A program made the translations under genes and the position numbers. Shown here one piece after another: positions 34,149-46,145 of a DNA stretch of 64,000 bases; the first letter of the stretch is position 1, and every line of letters begins with the position of its first letter. The notes beneath the pieces were generated by a model. That model had not been told where the DNA came from, made no database searches, and saw only the letters and a list, made by a program, of their open reading frames with translations. The DNA is from Typhlomys cinereus (taxonomy: Eukaryota; Chordata; Mammalia; Rodentia; Platacanthomyidae): positions 276,566 through 340,565 of the forward strand of contig JALPQD010000159.1 of assembly GCA_023101885.1 (NCBI GenBank), given 5' to 3'.

Positions 34149-36966
34149 CTATTTGTAGGATGAAAACCTGAAAAACTGAACAACATATCATGGAAAGGTT
34201 CAGAGATAAGCTGTGTGTCTTTCCATGTGTGGAGTCTCATTTATCTCCTCCCTGTTTTCATTTAAAGCCCAGGAATATAATAGACAGAAGCTCTGTTTGA
34301 CCTGATTTTGTAATTCACTCAAGGTTCAATGTCACCAAGAAGAGTGACTTTCACCTCAGTCATTCCATAGGGCCTTGAAATCCTTCCCCTCAAAGGAATT
34401 TAAGGTCATCTGGAAGTCCCAAGGGGAAGGAAATTGATGAAGAGGAGACATGGTAAAAGTTTATGGGATTTTTACAGGGATGGAGCCAAAGCAGGTGAAA
34501 ATTACCTGGCTTTGGCAAACTGTCATAAAAACCAGTTGATAGTTTCAAGACTGTAATGTGTATGCAATGATTTAAGGAGAAAGGTAGAATAAAAAGGCAA
34601 AGGAATTTGGGTAGTATGAATCAGAATTGTCATACACTAGAATTAGCACTATGAAGGTGCCTGCTTTCAAAGCAACATAAGCTCAAAATATTCTGCTTCT
34701 TGGTGTTGAATAAATTTTAAGTAAATTGTACCATTTGTCACCGTAGAAAACCTTAGAATTGATTAGCATCACAGTAATAGCTGCAGGCTTCAAATTCATC
34801 CACAAAAAGTTAGTGTGTAGAATATAAACATACCTTGAGTGAAACAGCTTACCTGAAAATGAAGGCTAGAGTTTCTGAATAGTTTAATGTCACTGACATT
34901 CAAAAATGTAGCTCGTTGTAAATCAGCAGTTATGTAGACTTGTACTGCCTTTGACTTTGAGTTTCTGAGATAAATTTATCCCTTTCAGTAAAAAGATCTT
35001 TTCAGGTGCTTTGAATGCAAAAAGTAGTGAGCTAAATGGCAAAAGCCCATATCTGACCTCTGAAACTTATATGTAAATGTGCAGTCTGACCACGTAAACT
35101 GGGCTTTAATAAACCTTGTTTTCTGAGCAGCAATTGGGCTAATGGAACATTTAGGATGCGAGAATAACAATGTTTAATTGATGACATTCCCAAATTCTTG
35201 TCTTCAATCTTAACTGGACTCCAATTTCTGTGTCCTTTGGAACATGAACCAAAGCGTATTAGGGATGTCTTAGAATTATGGATATAGTACAAATTGTTCA
35301 GAAAGAGATAGACACATTGAGCACAATTTGTTCCTGCGTCTCCTATCCGAATATGAATTTGTTGATATCTATTCATTACCCACTAATATAACAGCTGATA
35401 ATAAAAACAAGACCCTTGCCATCAATAAACTAGAAAGAGTAGGAAGGCAAAACCCCCAAATCACTTATCACTTCCATGATTACTAAGACCAACAGCTCTT
35501 TTCTGCCTAAGAATTAAATATTTTTTCCTATCTGTAATAGCTATCTGATCCATGGAGCAAAGCAATCACTAATAATCAGTTGATATTCTCTCAGTCCTTC
35601 AACAGAAACATGGCTACAGAAAAAAAAGCAGAATAATGAATTTCTAATTCCTGGAAGTTGTAGCTTTTAATAGCATGCTCTAACATGAAAGCTATGATGG
35701 CACAATCTAAGCAATTATGTGTGCAAGAGCAGACCACTCAAAATCATTTTCCATTTCTGAATTTTTATAATAAAAGCAAGAGTACTGTACATCAAAAAGC
35801 CTTTCTCCTCAAAAAGAAGAGAAACTGTTGATTGGATTCTTGCCCTGAACATCCAATCTGCTTAAATTTCATCTCAAGCTTTAAACTGTTATTGGCACTC
35901 ATCAACATAGAGATTTTCTACCAAAAAAATGCTGCTTTGCTTGGTGTGAATTCATTTTCTGCCTCACAGTCAGACTTTGAATATGTTTTCAAATGTGCAG
36001 TATTCAGTGACTTTCATAAACACTGAATAAACCCAGAAAAGTATTTCATTTCCAATCTTAACTAATGGAGGATGAAGCAGATTTCCATATGAGTCTCTTA
36101 AAATCTCTCTGAAAATTGTGACCCATCCATAGAATAAGTCTGTGGACTAGCACATAATAAAAAGTCTAGTTTTGCACTTAAAAAAGTGTCAAGTATGAAA
36201 ACTGTCAGCTGTATCGAGTCATCCAGCTGTAATTTTCTTATTCTGAACTTTTACAAAATGAGTAGATAAGAGTGAAATTTATGAAATCAAAGACAGTCAT
36301 CTCATTTAATTTTAGTATTCTATAAAACTATATATATGAATGCCTTAAGTCAGAATGCCTTGGGCTGGCAGTCATGTATGAATTTGATTCTGTTCTTTGC
36401 ATTTTTGGCCAGCCCAGAACAACCATTACTGTCCCTCTTTATAGCTCCAATCTAATCATCACTTGCTCATGCAGTTATTATAACTGACCTATGGTTGATG
36501 TCAGAAATTCCTGGATTTGCTTTCACATTACTCTTCTTTTAAACATGATGCTCTAATATTCCCTAATATTTCTTCTCCTTAATCTTCATTCTTGATATTT
36601 GTAATTAGGCCAATTTTTGCATTTTATACTTTTTACTACATAATATTGCATTGCAAGTTTCTGAATTAAACAGCCTTTTGGAACATCTATTTTGTCATGC
36701 TACATTTGGCTTAAAGGCCAAATTGCTAACTAAAATTAATTCTTACTGAGTCCCATGAGTTTGGTGGGAATCTTCTGTGATTAAATATTCTATCCTACAC
36801 CATGTTAAATTATGACTCATAAATTATTATTTGTCTGTATGACTGTCTATTTTTTCTAAAATGTTCATATCTAAATTTTGCATGTGTAGCTTATATATAC
36901 CAATTAGTGAAAATATATGATTTGATCATTATGCAAGTAAAAACATTTCTTTATTAAATGAGATGA
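34149..36966. other. Anonymous intergenic sequence
   Basis: The longest stretch in the window without a recognisable repeat or gene, about 2.8 kb. Short open frames are at chance level for AT-rich DNA. Confidence 0.4.
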
Positions 36967-36980
36967 ATGAAGTAAGATCT

Positions 36981-37353
36981 CACCCCGCTCCGCCGGTTGG
37001 GACGCGCACGCGAGGTCCAGCCGGGCCTCACCGCGCGCTCTAGGACCCCAGGTCAGCCCACAGGGACCCGGCTCCGACTCCCACCATCCAGCCGGAGCCG
37101 CGCGGGGGCCGAGGGACAAGGAGGACCTCCCCCTGCGCCCGGGCCCCGCCCCAGCTGCCCTCGGTTTAAATAGCTCCACGCCGACGCCCACATCCTCCCT
37201 TTTCACCCCACCCCGCTCCGCTGGTCAGGACACGCACGTGGTCCACCCGGGCCTCACCCCGCACCCTAGGTAAGTCCCCGTTCGGGCCCCGCCCACCAGT
37301 ACCCCAGGCCAAATAATTCAGTTTAGTGAAATTGAGAGATCTTAAGAGTTAAA
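36981..37353 (+). promoter_or_regulatory. L1 5'UTR with tandem GC-rich promoter monomers
   Basis: The only strongly GC- and CpG-rich island in the window. One complete 228-bp unit runs from 'caccccgctccgccgg' (36981) to 37208; the next begins at 37209 with 'caccccgctccgctgg' and ends in the leader before ORF1. Both contain 'ccgggcctcaccccgc'-like and 'taggacc/taggtaag' blocks at equivalent positions. Tandem monomers of about 200 bp serve as pol II promoter modules in rodent L1s, so this would drive transcription into ORF1. The number of retained CpGs suggests limited time for methylation decay. Confidence 0.85.
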
Positions 37354-38142
37354 ATGACAATGCCAAAGTCAAAGTGCAAATCCATGAGAAGCAACACTCA
37401 AGTAAACAAATTTCCCACTGAAGAAATTAATCCCATAATGTTAGACTCCAGCAAGAACAAACCCGCGGAAAAAGGCCAAGAAAGCCTGACCCAGGATAAC
37501 GACTTTCAAAATATGATCATTACCATGTTCAATACTATGAAAGAGGAAATCCGGGAGGAATTACATAATCGAATCAATCGCTTTGAAGAGGAACACAACA
37601 GACATCTGGAGGAGTTGAGAAAAACAGTGCAAGAAACAAAAAGTGGCATAGAGCAGTTAAAACAAACTCAAGCAGAGTTTAAAACTGAGGTAAAAGACAA
37701 GTTATCTTCAACCCAGAACGCCACAGAGAGTCTTATCAACAGAACTAATGAAGCAGAAAACAGAATTTCAGACCTTGAAGATAAAGTGGGAGTACTAACC
37801 AGCTCAATGGAAGAGGTTGTTAAAGCCAAAAAGATACTTGAGAGAAATATCCAAGAGATATGGGACACTCTGAAGAAGCCTAACATGCGTATTCATGGAA
37901 TACCGGAGCAAGAATCTCAAAATACCACCCCTGAGGAAATTTTTCAAATGATCATCAAGGAAAACTTTCCTCATCTAAAAAAAGAGAGGCCCATTCATAT
38001 ACAAGAGGCATTCCGCACCCCAAACAGATACGACCAAAATAGAAGCACACCGCGGCAAATAATAGTTAAACACTCCACATTCAATTCTTCAGCAATGCTA
38101 CTTTATAGTATGAAGTATGTTCTTTTGATTATTTATCAATAA
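37354..38142 (+). pseudogene. L1 ORF1, open but 3'-truncated
   Basis: Encodes the start of the L1 nucleic-acid chaperone ORF1p, which trimerises and coats L1 RNA in the cytoplasm. Seen: an N-terminal charged region (1-50), a heptad-rich coiled coil (about 50-170, with 'NRISDLEDKV' at 136-145), then the start of the RRM domain ('KPNMRIHGIPE' 175-185, 'IQEAFRTPNR' 216-225, 'PRQIIVKHS' 233-241). There is no internal stop or frameshift over about 246 L1-derived codons. L1 homology stops near 38091; the last 16 codons are unrelated AT-rich flank. The remainder of the RRM and the C-terminal domain are lost, and no ORF2 follows, so the product would be inactive. The first ATG has A at -3; a second ATG two codons later is also suitable. 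Confidence 0.9.
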
Positions 38143-39537
38143 TTAATAGTATGAAATGTTGGGGTAGTATCATTCACCAATATCTGACCATTACCAATTT
38201 CTTACCTTGAATTTCCAACATTTATTTTTTATCAATTCCAACTCCTGTTTGCATTTACCTATACTGTCTTGATTCATTTGGTGGCATTACTCAAATGTAA
38301 TGAACACAGAAAAAATTTGTCCTTAACATGTTCCATCACCCCTTAGATGTGTATCTAATCATTTTCCATTTCATGTGGTAAAAGTTTTCTGTTAAAGGTA
38401 AACAATATCAGTGCTCTGATAATGTTGTATTAATTTTTAACATTTTATTGATACAAATATATTCATACCTGTACCTTATTTAATATTATTTGCATTAGAG
38501 ACATTCAGTTCTCTTCTTAATTCTTTGTCCCACTTTAGAAAACAAACACATATTTTATTGTAATATTCATTAAGAATTATGTCCTTAATCTGAACATCAT
38601 CAAATGATGCAGAATCAGAAGGTTGGCTCAAGATCAACTCCAGTTCTAATTATTTTATCTATATTTATTATTTCAGTTCTCTTCCAATATACTAATACTG
38701 AAATTATATATATATAAATTGTATAGAAATTGCTTGAAAGTAGAGTTCGGTATAATGTAAGAGCAGACATTTGAGACCAATATTATTGTTTATAAATGGT
38801 ATTCTGTGTCTCTAGAGAAAGTGAGTTTTATTTTGTCATTTGAAACATTCAATAGCTACTTTATTTATTTATAGGTAAACCACATAGTAAACTCTTACAT
38901 TATGTTTCATTAATTAGATATTTTATAGTTGTCCTTTAATTTTTGATCTCATGAAACTTATTTGCTTTATGCTGTTTATCACCTAAGTGAATGTTGGCTA
39001 ATTCAAACCCTTTTGTATTAAAAGCTTTTCTTTATTCGGGTATCTGTTCCTAAATTGAAGTAATGATTCTCTGATTTTTAAGCAAAACACAGAATGACTT
39101 TTAGTTTTATTAATGCATCTTATGTTTCACTCTTACACATGGAAGACAGGTGTTTTATGTGTTTGCATGACTTTTGAATTTTTACCATATGCTAAGTTTC
39201 TCTCTAAAAGAAATGGAAAGAATGTTAATGTTCTACCATGTGAGCATCAGAGAACAGAAATGCTATTTTAATTAAAGCAAGGTAAGTGCTAACAAATTTG
39301 GTAATATAATATGAAACAACCAAATACATAAATCTTTTCTAGGTCACACATTGCCGTGATGATGATAATAAAGCTTTCTTTTATGCAGATGATAGTAATA
39401 ACTTATTGTTTATCAGTACCTGTCAACATTCAAGTCCTTTTCACCCATCAATATCCATAGGGAGGCCCACTAGGTTATTATCTATCATATATGCACCACA
39501 GGGACTCCAGGCTGAACAGATATTATTTGCTTCATAT

Positions 39538-39540
<3 letters not shown>
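38110..39540. other. Anonymous intergenic sequence
   Basis: AT-rich single-copy-looking DNA abutting the truncated L1. No L1 ORF2 or 3'UTR text is present. Confidence 0.45.
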
Positions 39541-39592
<52 letters not shown>

Positions 39593-39594
39593 TC
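39541..39594. repeat. (TG)n microsatellite
   Basis: About 22 uninterrupted TG units, one TATG, then further TG. Confidence 0.95.
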
Positions 39595-39910
39595 AGTTTT
39601 ATTACAAAATATCTGACCAAAACAACTTATTGTCTCATTATTCTAGGCTATAGTTCATTGTTGCAGTGAGTTTACCATGGAAGGAGTTTGAGGAAGTTGG
39701 CTACAGCAAATGCAGTAGGCAAAAAACAATGCATGTATGCTAGTTACTAATCAGATTTAGTTTCACTATTTTGTATAGTCTAGGGCCTAATGCCCAGAAG
39801 GTGATTCCATCCATTGTCAGGCTGTGTATTCGATATTATTTATATAATAATGACTGTCTTTAATCACATGCTCAGAAGCTAATCCTTATTTACAGATTCT
39901 CTCTGAAGTA
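39595..39910 (-). mobile_element. Diverged LTR-like repeat
   Basis: The order 'caaaacaacttattgtctc', 'ctatagttcattgttgcag', 'cccagaaggtgattccatcc' and 'cacatgctcagaagctaatcc' resembles antisense rodent MaLR/ERVL-type repeats. Boundaries and family are uncertain. Confidence 0.35.
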
Positions 39911-42214
39911 TGCCTGCCTCCTAGGTGTTAGATTGACAGCACTAATCATCATGGCATGTGTATGTACATACACCTGCACACCAGTAAACAAGCTTGAGTA
40001 TCATACCCAGAAGCACCATCTAACTTTTTGTCATGGTCTCTCATTGGCCCAGAGCTTACCAATTAGGATAGAATGGCTGGCCAGCAATCCCAGGAATTCC
40101 ATAGATTTGTCTTCCCTTGCAATACATGTACATTAGCATTTTACAAAATCTCTAAATTCACTTGAGCAGATATTTACAAATTCTCTCTGGCCTTCATCAC
40201 ATTCAGGGATAGTTTTGAAAAGCTGTTGTTAGACCTTCCTTCAGTTCATAGCCAGCTGTTCTATCTAAAAGTAGGTTACATCTCTTTTATATTGTCTCTT
40301 CAATCCACAGAAATTGAACAATATATCTCTGCTGTGTCCAGTGGTGTGAATATTTTCTTCATCTTTCCTGCCTGATGTCTGCTCAGTTGTTTATTTTAAT
40401 TGTATTTTCTTCTATTTCAAATAATTCCACAAGCTGAAAACTGTTGCATATGTCAGTGCACATCAGAGTTACCGAGGTGATCTGTTCAAACACAAGCAAC
40501 TGACTCCCATATTCGTGTCTGATTGGTAAGATGGGAAGTAAGGACCAGTAATTTGCATGTTTGATATGTTCTTAAATTGTAAATACTTTACTGATTTATG
40601 GATAAACCTTAAATCAGTAAAATCTTTAATCTTTATATACCGATGTCTTATGAAAATAGTACAAAAATGTGATTAGATGCCCATGTTTTCCATTGAAGAC
40701 ATTGTCAATTTTTAGGAAATATTTTCTGAGAACAGCTCCCTACATCTGCATAAAGAACTTTTCTTTTTTCCCTCTGCAACAGAATAAACCTCCTTCAGGA
40801 AATTGATGAATGCTTCCCAGCATTCAGTCCCATTCTCTGTAGTGTACTGCTTATATGCACTGGGAATTGTAAAATCTCTCTAACAACTTTTAATGTGCTC
40901 CACAAGGAGGTTATATCTATCCAGCAGGACTACTGACATAAAATTTCACACATTGGCTGGTTTAAAGATTAGAGATGAATTGTTTCACAGTTGTAGCAGG
41001 CTAGATATGCACAGTCAAGGAATTTCTAGGCTCAATTTGGTTTGAAGACTTTGTGTGCGAAAGTAGTTCCTGCTTCTCTTCTACTATCTGTGTTTTTAAA
41101 AAAATATTTGTCTGACACATGGATAAGTCCAATATCTGCATTCCCGTTTATGGAGGAATTCTCTTTACGTATGTATAATGCCCACGTACAAATATCCTCT
41201 TTTATATTAACTCTGGAATAGAGTTTGTTCCACATTCTTCTAATTAGTTGTGTAGATACAGACACTCTTTTCAGATATAGTCTCATTTTCAGAATTGATA
41301 AAAATTTGTTGTATGAATTTTAATGGGATCCAGGTCAGCTCATAAGAGAATGCCAAATTCCCTGTGAGTACTTAGCCTTGTTTAAGTTAGTAGTTCTGAA
41401 AATATGCTTTGCTCTCAGTTTTAAAACTTAGTCACCAGTTGACACTACAGGAAATGTTCTGCTCCATTACACTTAAGAAAGAAATGAAGGGTAGTCTGTA
41501 TGTACTCTGTAATTCATTACAGAACAGGATAATATCTCATAGAGTAATCATTTCCTATTCTTCTCCTTTCTTTAAAATTTCTTCTGCCATTATAGAATCT
41601 CTATTTTTCCCTATGATCAGCAGACTTATAATGACAACAATAATGAAAAAATGAAAAATGATGCTATCATCTGTAAGATTTACACTTGGTAGTTTAGTGT
41701 GAAGAAGTATCAATATCATACTTATAATATTTCTATTGTACATTTAAAATTTTTCATTATATTCCCTTGCAAGTGTTTGTAATCTATAAAATATCTTAGT
41801 ATCTCTGTCATTAATGTACATATATCATAACCATCAAATGTTTTTGTGTTTGTAGCATGTATAAGATTCACATGTAAAGGGATTTTTGTTTTGGTTAAGC
41901 GAGTGATTTGATAAACTCTCAGGAAAATTTGGCTTTTAGGAAAAAATGTTAATTCTTTTATAACTTAATATTAAGTAATAAGGAAGTGCAGATTACAAAT
42001 ATTACTTAATTCTGGGCAACATTAAGTACTAAATTATAACATTTCATTTGACAATAAATCTGTCAAATATTATATTTGTAAATTGAAAACTACTTTTCTT
42101 TAATGTAAAAATTATGACTTTGCATATATAAAGCTTTTGATATAAAGGTATGCCTGAAATACTCAAGCAAACTTGCCTTGATTTTTCTGGATCACTTAAT
42201 AAGTCATTCAATAA
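39911..42214. other. Anonymous intergenic sequence
   Basis: About 2.3 kb of AT-rich DNA with no gene or clear repeat. Confidence 0.4.
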
Positions 42215-43725
42215 ATTTTTTAAAATTTTTTATTATTATTTGCGCTCATACAAACTTAATAGGTACACCAGTTCCCTCCCTCCATCCTCCTCCCCCCGAA
42301 CCCCCTGCTCTCCCTCCCCTCACCCCTCTTTCCCCATCCCCTCCTGCCTCCCACCCCAATCCTCAGAGAATCCTTTAATGTGCATGCCTGACTCTACTCT
42401 GGCCCCTCCTCTCTGATGACGTACAAGGACCCAGTGGCATTTCCCTGAACCCATTCATGTGTTCCCCTTAAGCACAGGAACAATACTGTGGCTGTCCATC
42501 CCTTACCTCCAAGGATCTTGGTGCCTTTAGCAAATGCTAGACTTTGTGAGGTCAATAGTGTGTTGGACATGGCGCAGGGCATGCAAAGTCCAATTATGAT
42601 TGTTTCGGCACTAACTTATGTAGAGTATCTTGCAAATCATTGCTCCTCCCATCCTTGTGCTCTTACAATCTTACTGCCCCCTCTTCCACAAATGTCCCTG
42701 AGCTTCAGGATGGGGAGAGATTAGTCTGGCCTAGTTCCAGGTGGTTGATATAGAGTCTCTGAAGTTCTGGATTATGGTTTGTTGATTTTCTTTTGCGGTT
42801 TTACTGCTCCTGCAATGCCCTTCACTCCATCCTGATGGGTATTGGATGTCACCCCCTGGCCAGAGATAAAAAGCCATTAAACTGGAGTCTTGTTATAAGA
42901 GTATATTTAAAGGTAGATTTAATAAAAGTAAGAAACCACAGAGAGGGAGGGGTCAATCACCCATTTGCAAAGTGGTTACTTTTTATCTGCCAGACTATAT
43001 GCCCTCCCCTTCTGGTGAGATCATACTCCCTCAGTTGTAAATGATGTGGAACGAAAGTTTGTGAACTTAACCAGATGTCTCATTACTTGATGGTGGCCTA
43101 TTTTCTCTGCTGTAATATGTTCTCATCTCTCCTTGTTTCTGGTGTGGTCCTCCTATCCCATCCCTCCTGTTCATAGTTCTTGCAATTACTGTGGGTATTA
43201 CAATGATTTATCTTTGAGTGTCTCTAGGTGGGCTGGGTGGGTTTCGTACTAGAAGCCACCTATTAGGGAGTACATATGACGCTTCATTTTCTGGGTCTGG
43301 GATACTTCATTCAATATAATTGTTTCTAATGACATCCATTTCCCAGTAAATTCCAGTAATTCATGATTTTTGATGGCTGAGTAGTACTCTATTGTATAGA
43401 TGTACCACTTTTCCTTATCCACTCATCAACTGTTTGGACATTTGGGTTGATTCCATGACTTTGCTATTGTAAACAGTGTTGCTATGAACATGGTCGCATC
43501 TGTTCTATCGAGGTGAACCTCTGCTGTATGGGGGGTTATTCCCAAAAGTGAAATAGCAGGGTCATATGGCATTTCAATCTTTAATTTCTGTAAGAATCTC
43601 CAGACGGCTCGCCAGAGTGGTTGCATGAGCCTGCATTCCTACCAGCAATGTAGGAGAGTTCCCCTCTCTCTACATCCTCTCCAGCATTTGTTGTTGTTTG
43701 TATTGTGAATTTTTGACTCCATGCA
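42215..43725 (-). mobile_element. 5'-truncated L1: ORF2 C-terminus and 3'UTR (about 1.5 kb)
   Basis: Antisense L1. A short A-tail (42215-42240 as T-rich), terminal motif 'gctcatacaaacttaatagg', pyrimidine tract and the 'tgaggtcaatagtgtgttgg' block lead into the ORF2 C-terminal frame. That frame includes a minus-strand open stretch 43626-43426 with '[19 protein letters not shown]' and '[13 protein letters not shown]', a hallmark of the L1 ORF2 C-terminal segment. It ends at about 43725, where L1 homology stops. Frames upstream are broken, so it is inactive. It is a close relative of the copies at 53.7-55.5 kb and 62.9-64 kb. Confidence 0.92.
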
Positions 43726-43840
43726 AGTTATAATAGTACAATAATTAAAAATGAAATGGAGAGATTTTATGGGGAACATCAGAAAATTCATTAGGATAAT
43801 TGATGGTATAATAACAGAATATGATTTTTCAAGTTGAACT

Positions 43841-44103
43841 CTGGGACTGGCTCAGGGGTGAAAACCTTTGCCTGGCAAGTAAAACGACCTGAGTTTGGAG
43901 ATCCAGATGCCAAGCAAAAATGTTATCATAAACAGAGGTGGCCTGTACTATAGGCCCTGGAAGGCAAATCTTGAGAAACCCCATAGTAAAGCATTAAGGA
44001 GAGAGAGCAATCCAATGTGATTCTAAAAGTCACAATTATGCTTCCATATGCACACACACTCAAGTGTCCTCTGGTACATACAAACATACACATACACATC
44101 TAC
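43841..44103 (+). mobile_element. Old copy of the CA-tail tRNA-derived SINE
   Basis: Head 'ctgggactggctcaggggtg', box B-like 'gacctgagtttggagatcc', then a body parallel to the 24.8-kb copy and a short CA/CATA tail. Diverged. Confidence 0.75.
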
Positions 44104-45189
44104 AAGCTCAGAAAAAAATCTAACTTGAATTCTTCAACCTATAGCATGAAAGAAAATCCCATGGACTATAATCAATTCTGGTTTTGTTTCACAGATATAA
44201 GAAAAGACTACCTTAGCTTTGTTTTCAAGATGAAAAATCATTCACATAGCCTTCTCTCTGGTTGTCCGTTTCTCCATTTGCAAAAATATTCAGGTTGTTT
44301 GAATGCTTTAGCAACACGTATTATAGCTCAAGACAGCAAAATTTCTGCAGTTTGGCAATTTGGCTACATGTTTAATAAAAACTTTTGATAGATGGGAGGA
44401 ATAACATTAATTGTTGTCAATCTCTAGGGATTTCCAGGTACATTTAGGCTGTGTAAATATGTTCATGGTCACAAATTGAAGGTTCAGGTTGGTAATGCAT
44501 CATTTAATATTTCCAATATAATATCTGTACAGGGATTGAAGGCTCATCCCTTTTTAATTTTTTTATTCAAAAGTACTTATTAAACACATATATCACACTA
44601 CATATGGTTACATCTGAGATAAAGTCATTAACAAAACAGTTCCCCATAGAATTCACTGTCTCTTGAAAAACCAAAATAAAACAAAATGCATCAGTATAAA
44701 TTCAATATCTAAATCAAATAAGTCCTCATATGCTAATCTGTCCCATTAAACTGTTACTTATAATAGTCTTCATATTTTATTACACTTTAAAGTTAATTTT
44801 GAAATACTTTTTAATAAAGTATTATGAACTAACACAGATTTGGGGAGGTTATTATGTTATAAAGAGATCATTTTCTGAATACACTGAAAAATGGTAAAAA
44901 GATTATCAACAAAATAGATTTTGAATTTCTACCAAGATATTACATTTAAGCATATGATTTCCAGGAGAACAATATGTAAATATTAATATAATTTAGTTTC
45001 TTTACTGTTGGGTGATTTGTTTTTTTCCCATTTCCACATGTATATGTGAGCAGGATATACATGCATGCATGTTTGTATGTGTGAATGTGTATATGTAAAA
45101 TGAAAATGTTGAGAAAAGAAATTGAAGAAAGTAGAAGGCTGATCCCAGCCAATTCCAATGCTCATGTGGTAGAAAAATTAATATTATAA
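44104..45189. other. Anonymous intergenic sequence
   Basis: No gene or clear repeat. The last 200 bp may belong to the old L1 that follows. Confidence 0.35.
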
Positions 45190-45600
45190 TAGTTCTAGTA
45201 CACAAATCAATTTATAGATCCCATGCAATCCCATCAAACATAAAATGACATTTTATGTATAATTATAGCTGTGCTTCCATAATCAATATAGAAGCCTAAG
45301 ACCCCTGATATCCAAAATAATGCTAAGTAAAAAAATAACACTGAAGGAATCACATTTTACAAATATGCTATAAAGCCATAATATGCAAAACATTATAAAA
45401 CTGTTACAAGGATAGACTTTCACAGCAATTGAATAAAATAAAAACATCTTTAAGAAAACCCAAAAAGTACCACAAAGTAACAGGTTTAAAACAATACCAG
45501 CCACTTTAACAAATGATTCTGGGGAAATAGAATACACTAGTACATGACATAAATTAGATTATTGTCTTTCACCCTAGAAATCATCAGCTCAAAATGAATC
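45190..45600 (+). mobile_element. Old L1 ORF2 fragment, part 1 of an interrupted L1
   Basis: Sense ORF2-like text: 'tcaatttatagatcccatgc' (~45209), then 'ggaatcacattttacaaata' (~45347) and 'gctataaagccataatatgc' (~45367), the palm-to-C-terminal region. Frames are destroyed. It probably continues at about 46150 beyond an inserted antisense L1. Confidence 0.6.
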
Positions 45601-45689
45601 AGAGGCATGTTTTTTTTGAAAATGCCTGAAACTCCAGTAACAGGAAACATACTTGAATACTTTGAAATGGGCAATGCTTATTTTGTACT

Positions 45690-46145
45690 AATTTTTTTAT
45701 TTCACATTTTATTTTTGCCTAATCACACAAGCTCATTAGGTACCTCCTCCTTTCTTTGTCCCCTAGCCTTCCCCTTTGTTCCCCATTGCACTCTTCCCCC
45801 TTATTCCTCCCTTTCACTCCCATTCCTCCCTCACCCTCTCCCAATACCTATCACTTTCTCCCTCTCATCCCCCATAACATCCATTTACATGGACACTGAA
45901 CCTCCCTGTGAGTCCTCTACCCTAGTGAGGGTTCAGGACTCAGTGGCATAGCTTGGGGCCCCTTCTTGGGCTGCGTGTTAGCATGGGAACTCTATTGTGA
46001 CTGTTTTACCCCTCGCTTCTAAGGATCCTACTGCCTGAAGCCTTCTCTCCTGTGATCTGTGCTAAGACTTCGGGGGTTGTTGACATGTCAGTCATTGTGA
46101 AGGTCAAGCAAAGTCCAATCACATTGTGTTTATATCCTGGCTGCT
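45690..46145 (-). mobile_element. L1 3'UTR of an older subfamily, nested in an old sense L1
   Basis: Antisense: a T-rich start, 'aagctcattaggtacctcc', a long pyrimidine tract (45745-45880), then 'ttcaggactcagtggcatagc' and the 'ttgttgacatgtcagtcattg' block. It differs from the young copies throughout and resembles the one at 2.5-3.1 kb. Confidence 0.75.

Noticed and set aside
33788..34240. Long minus-strand open frames of 113-150 codons
   Set aside because: They are translations of the polypurine tract: serine, leucine and phenylalanine runs with no gene context.
36904..37206. 100-codon minus-strand frame rich in Gly/Ala/Pro/Arg
   Set aside because: It is antisense to the GC-rich L1 promoter. 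High GC alone explains the lack of stops.
38092..38142. Genuine novel C-terminus of L1 ORF1
   Set aside because: The last 16 codons are AT-rich flanking DNA read through to the first stop. They do not continue the RRM fold.
39541..39594. TG repeat as a possible telomere-like or regulatory element
   Set aside because: A plain dinucleotide microsatellite, one of many in the window.
42488..43044. Plus-strand open frames of about 80 codons (also 53996-54534)
   Set aside because: They recur at equivalent positions because they are antisense to the same L1 3'UTR, not because a protein is conserved.
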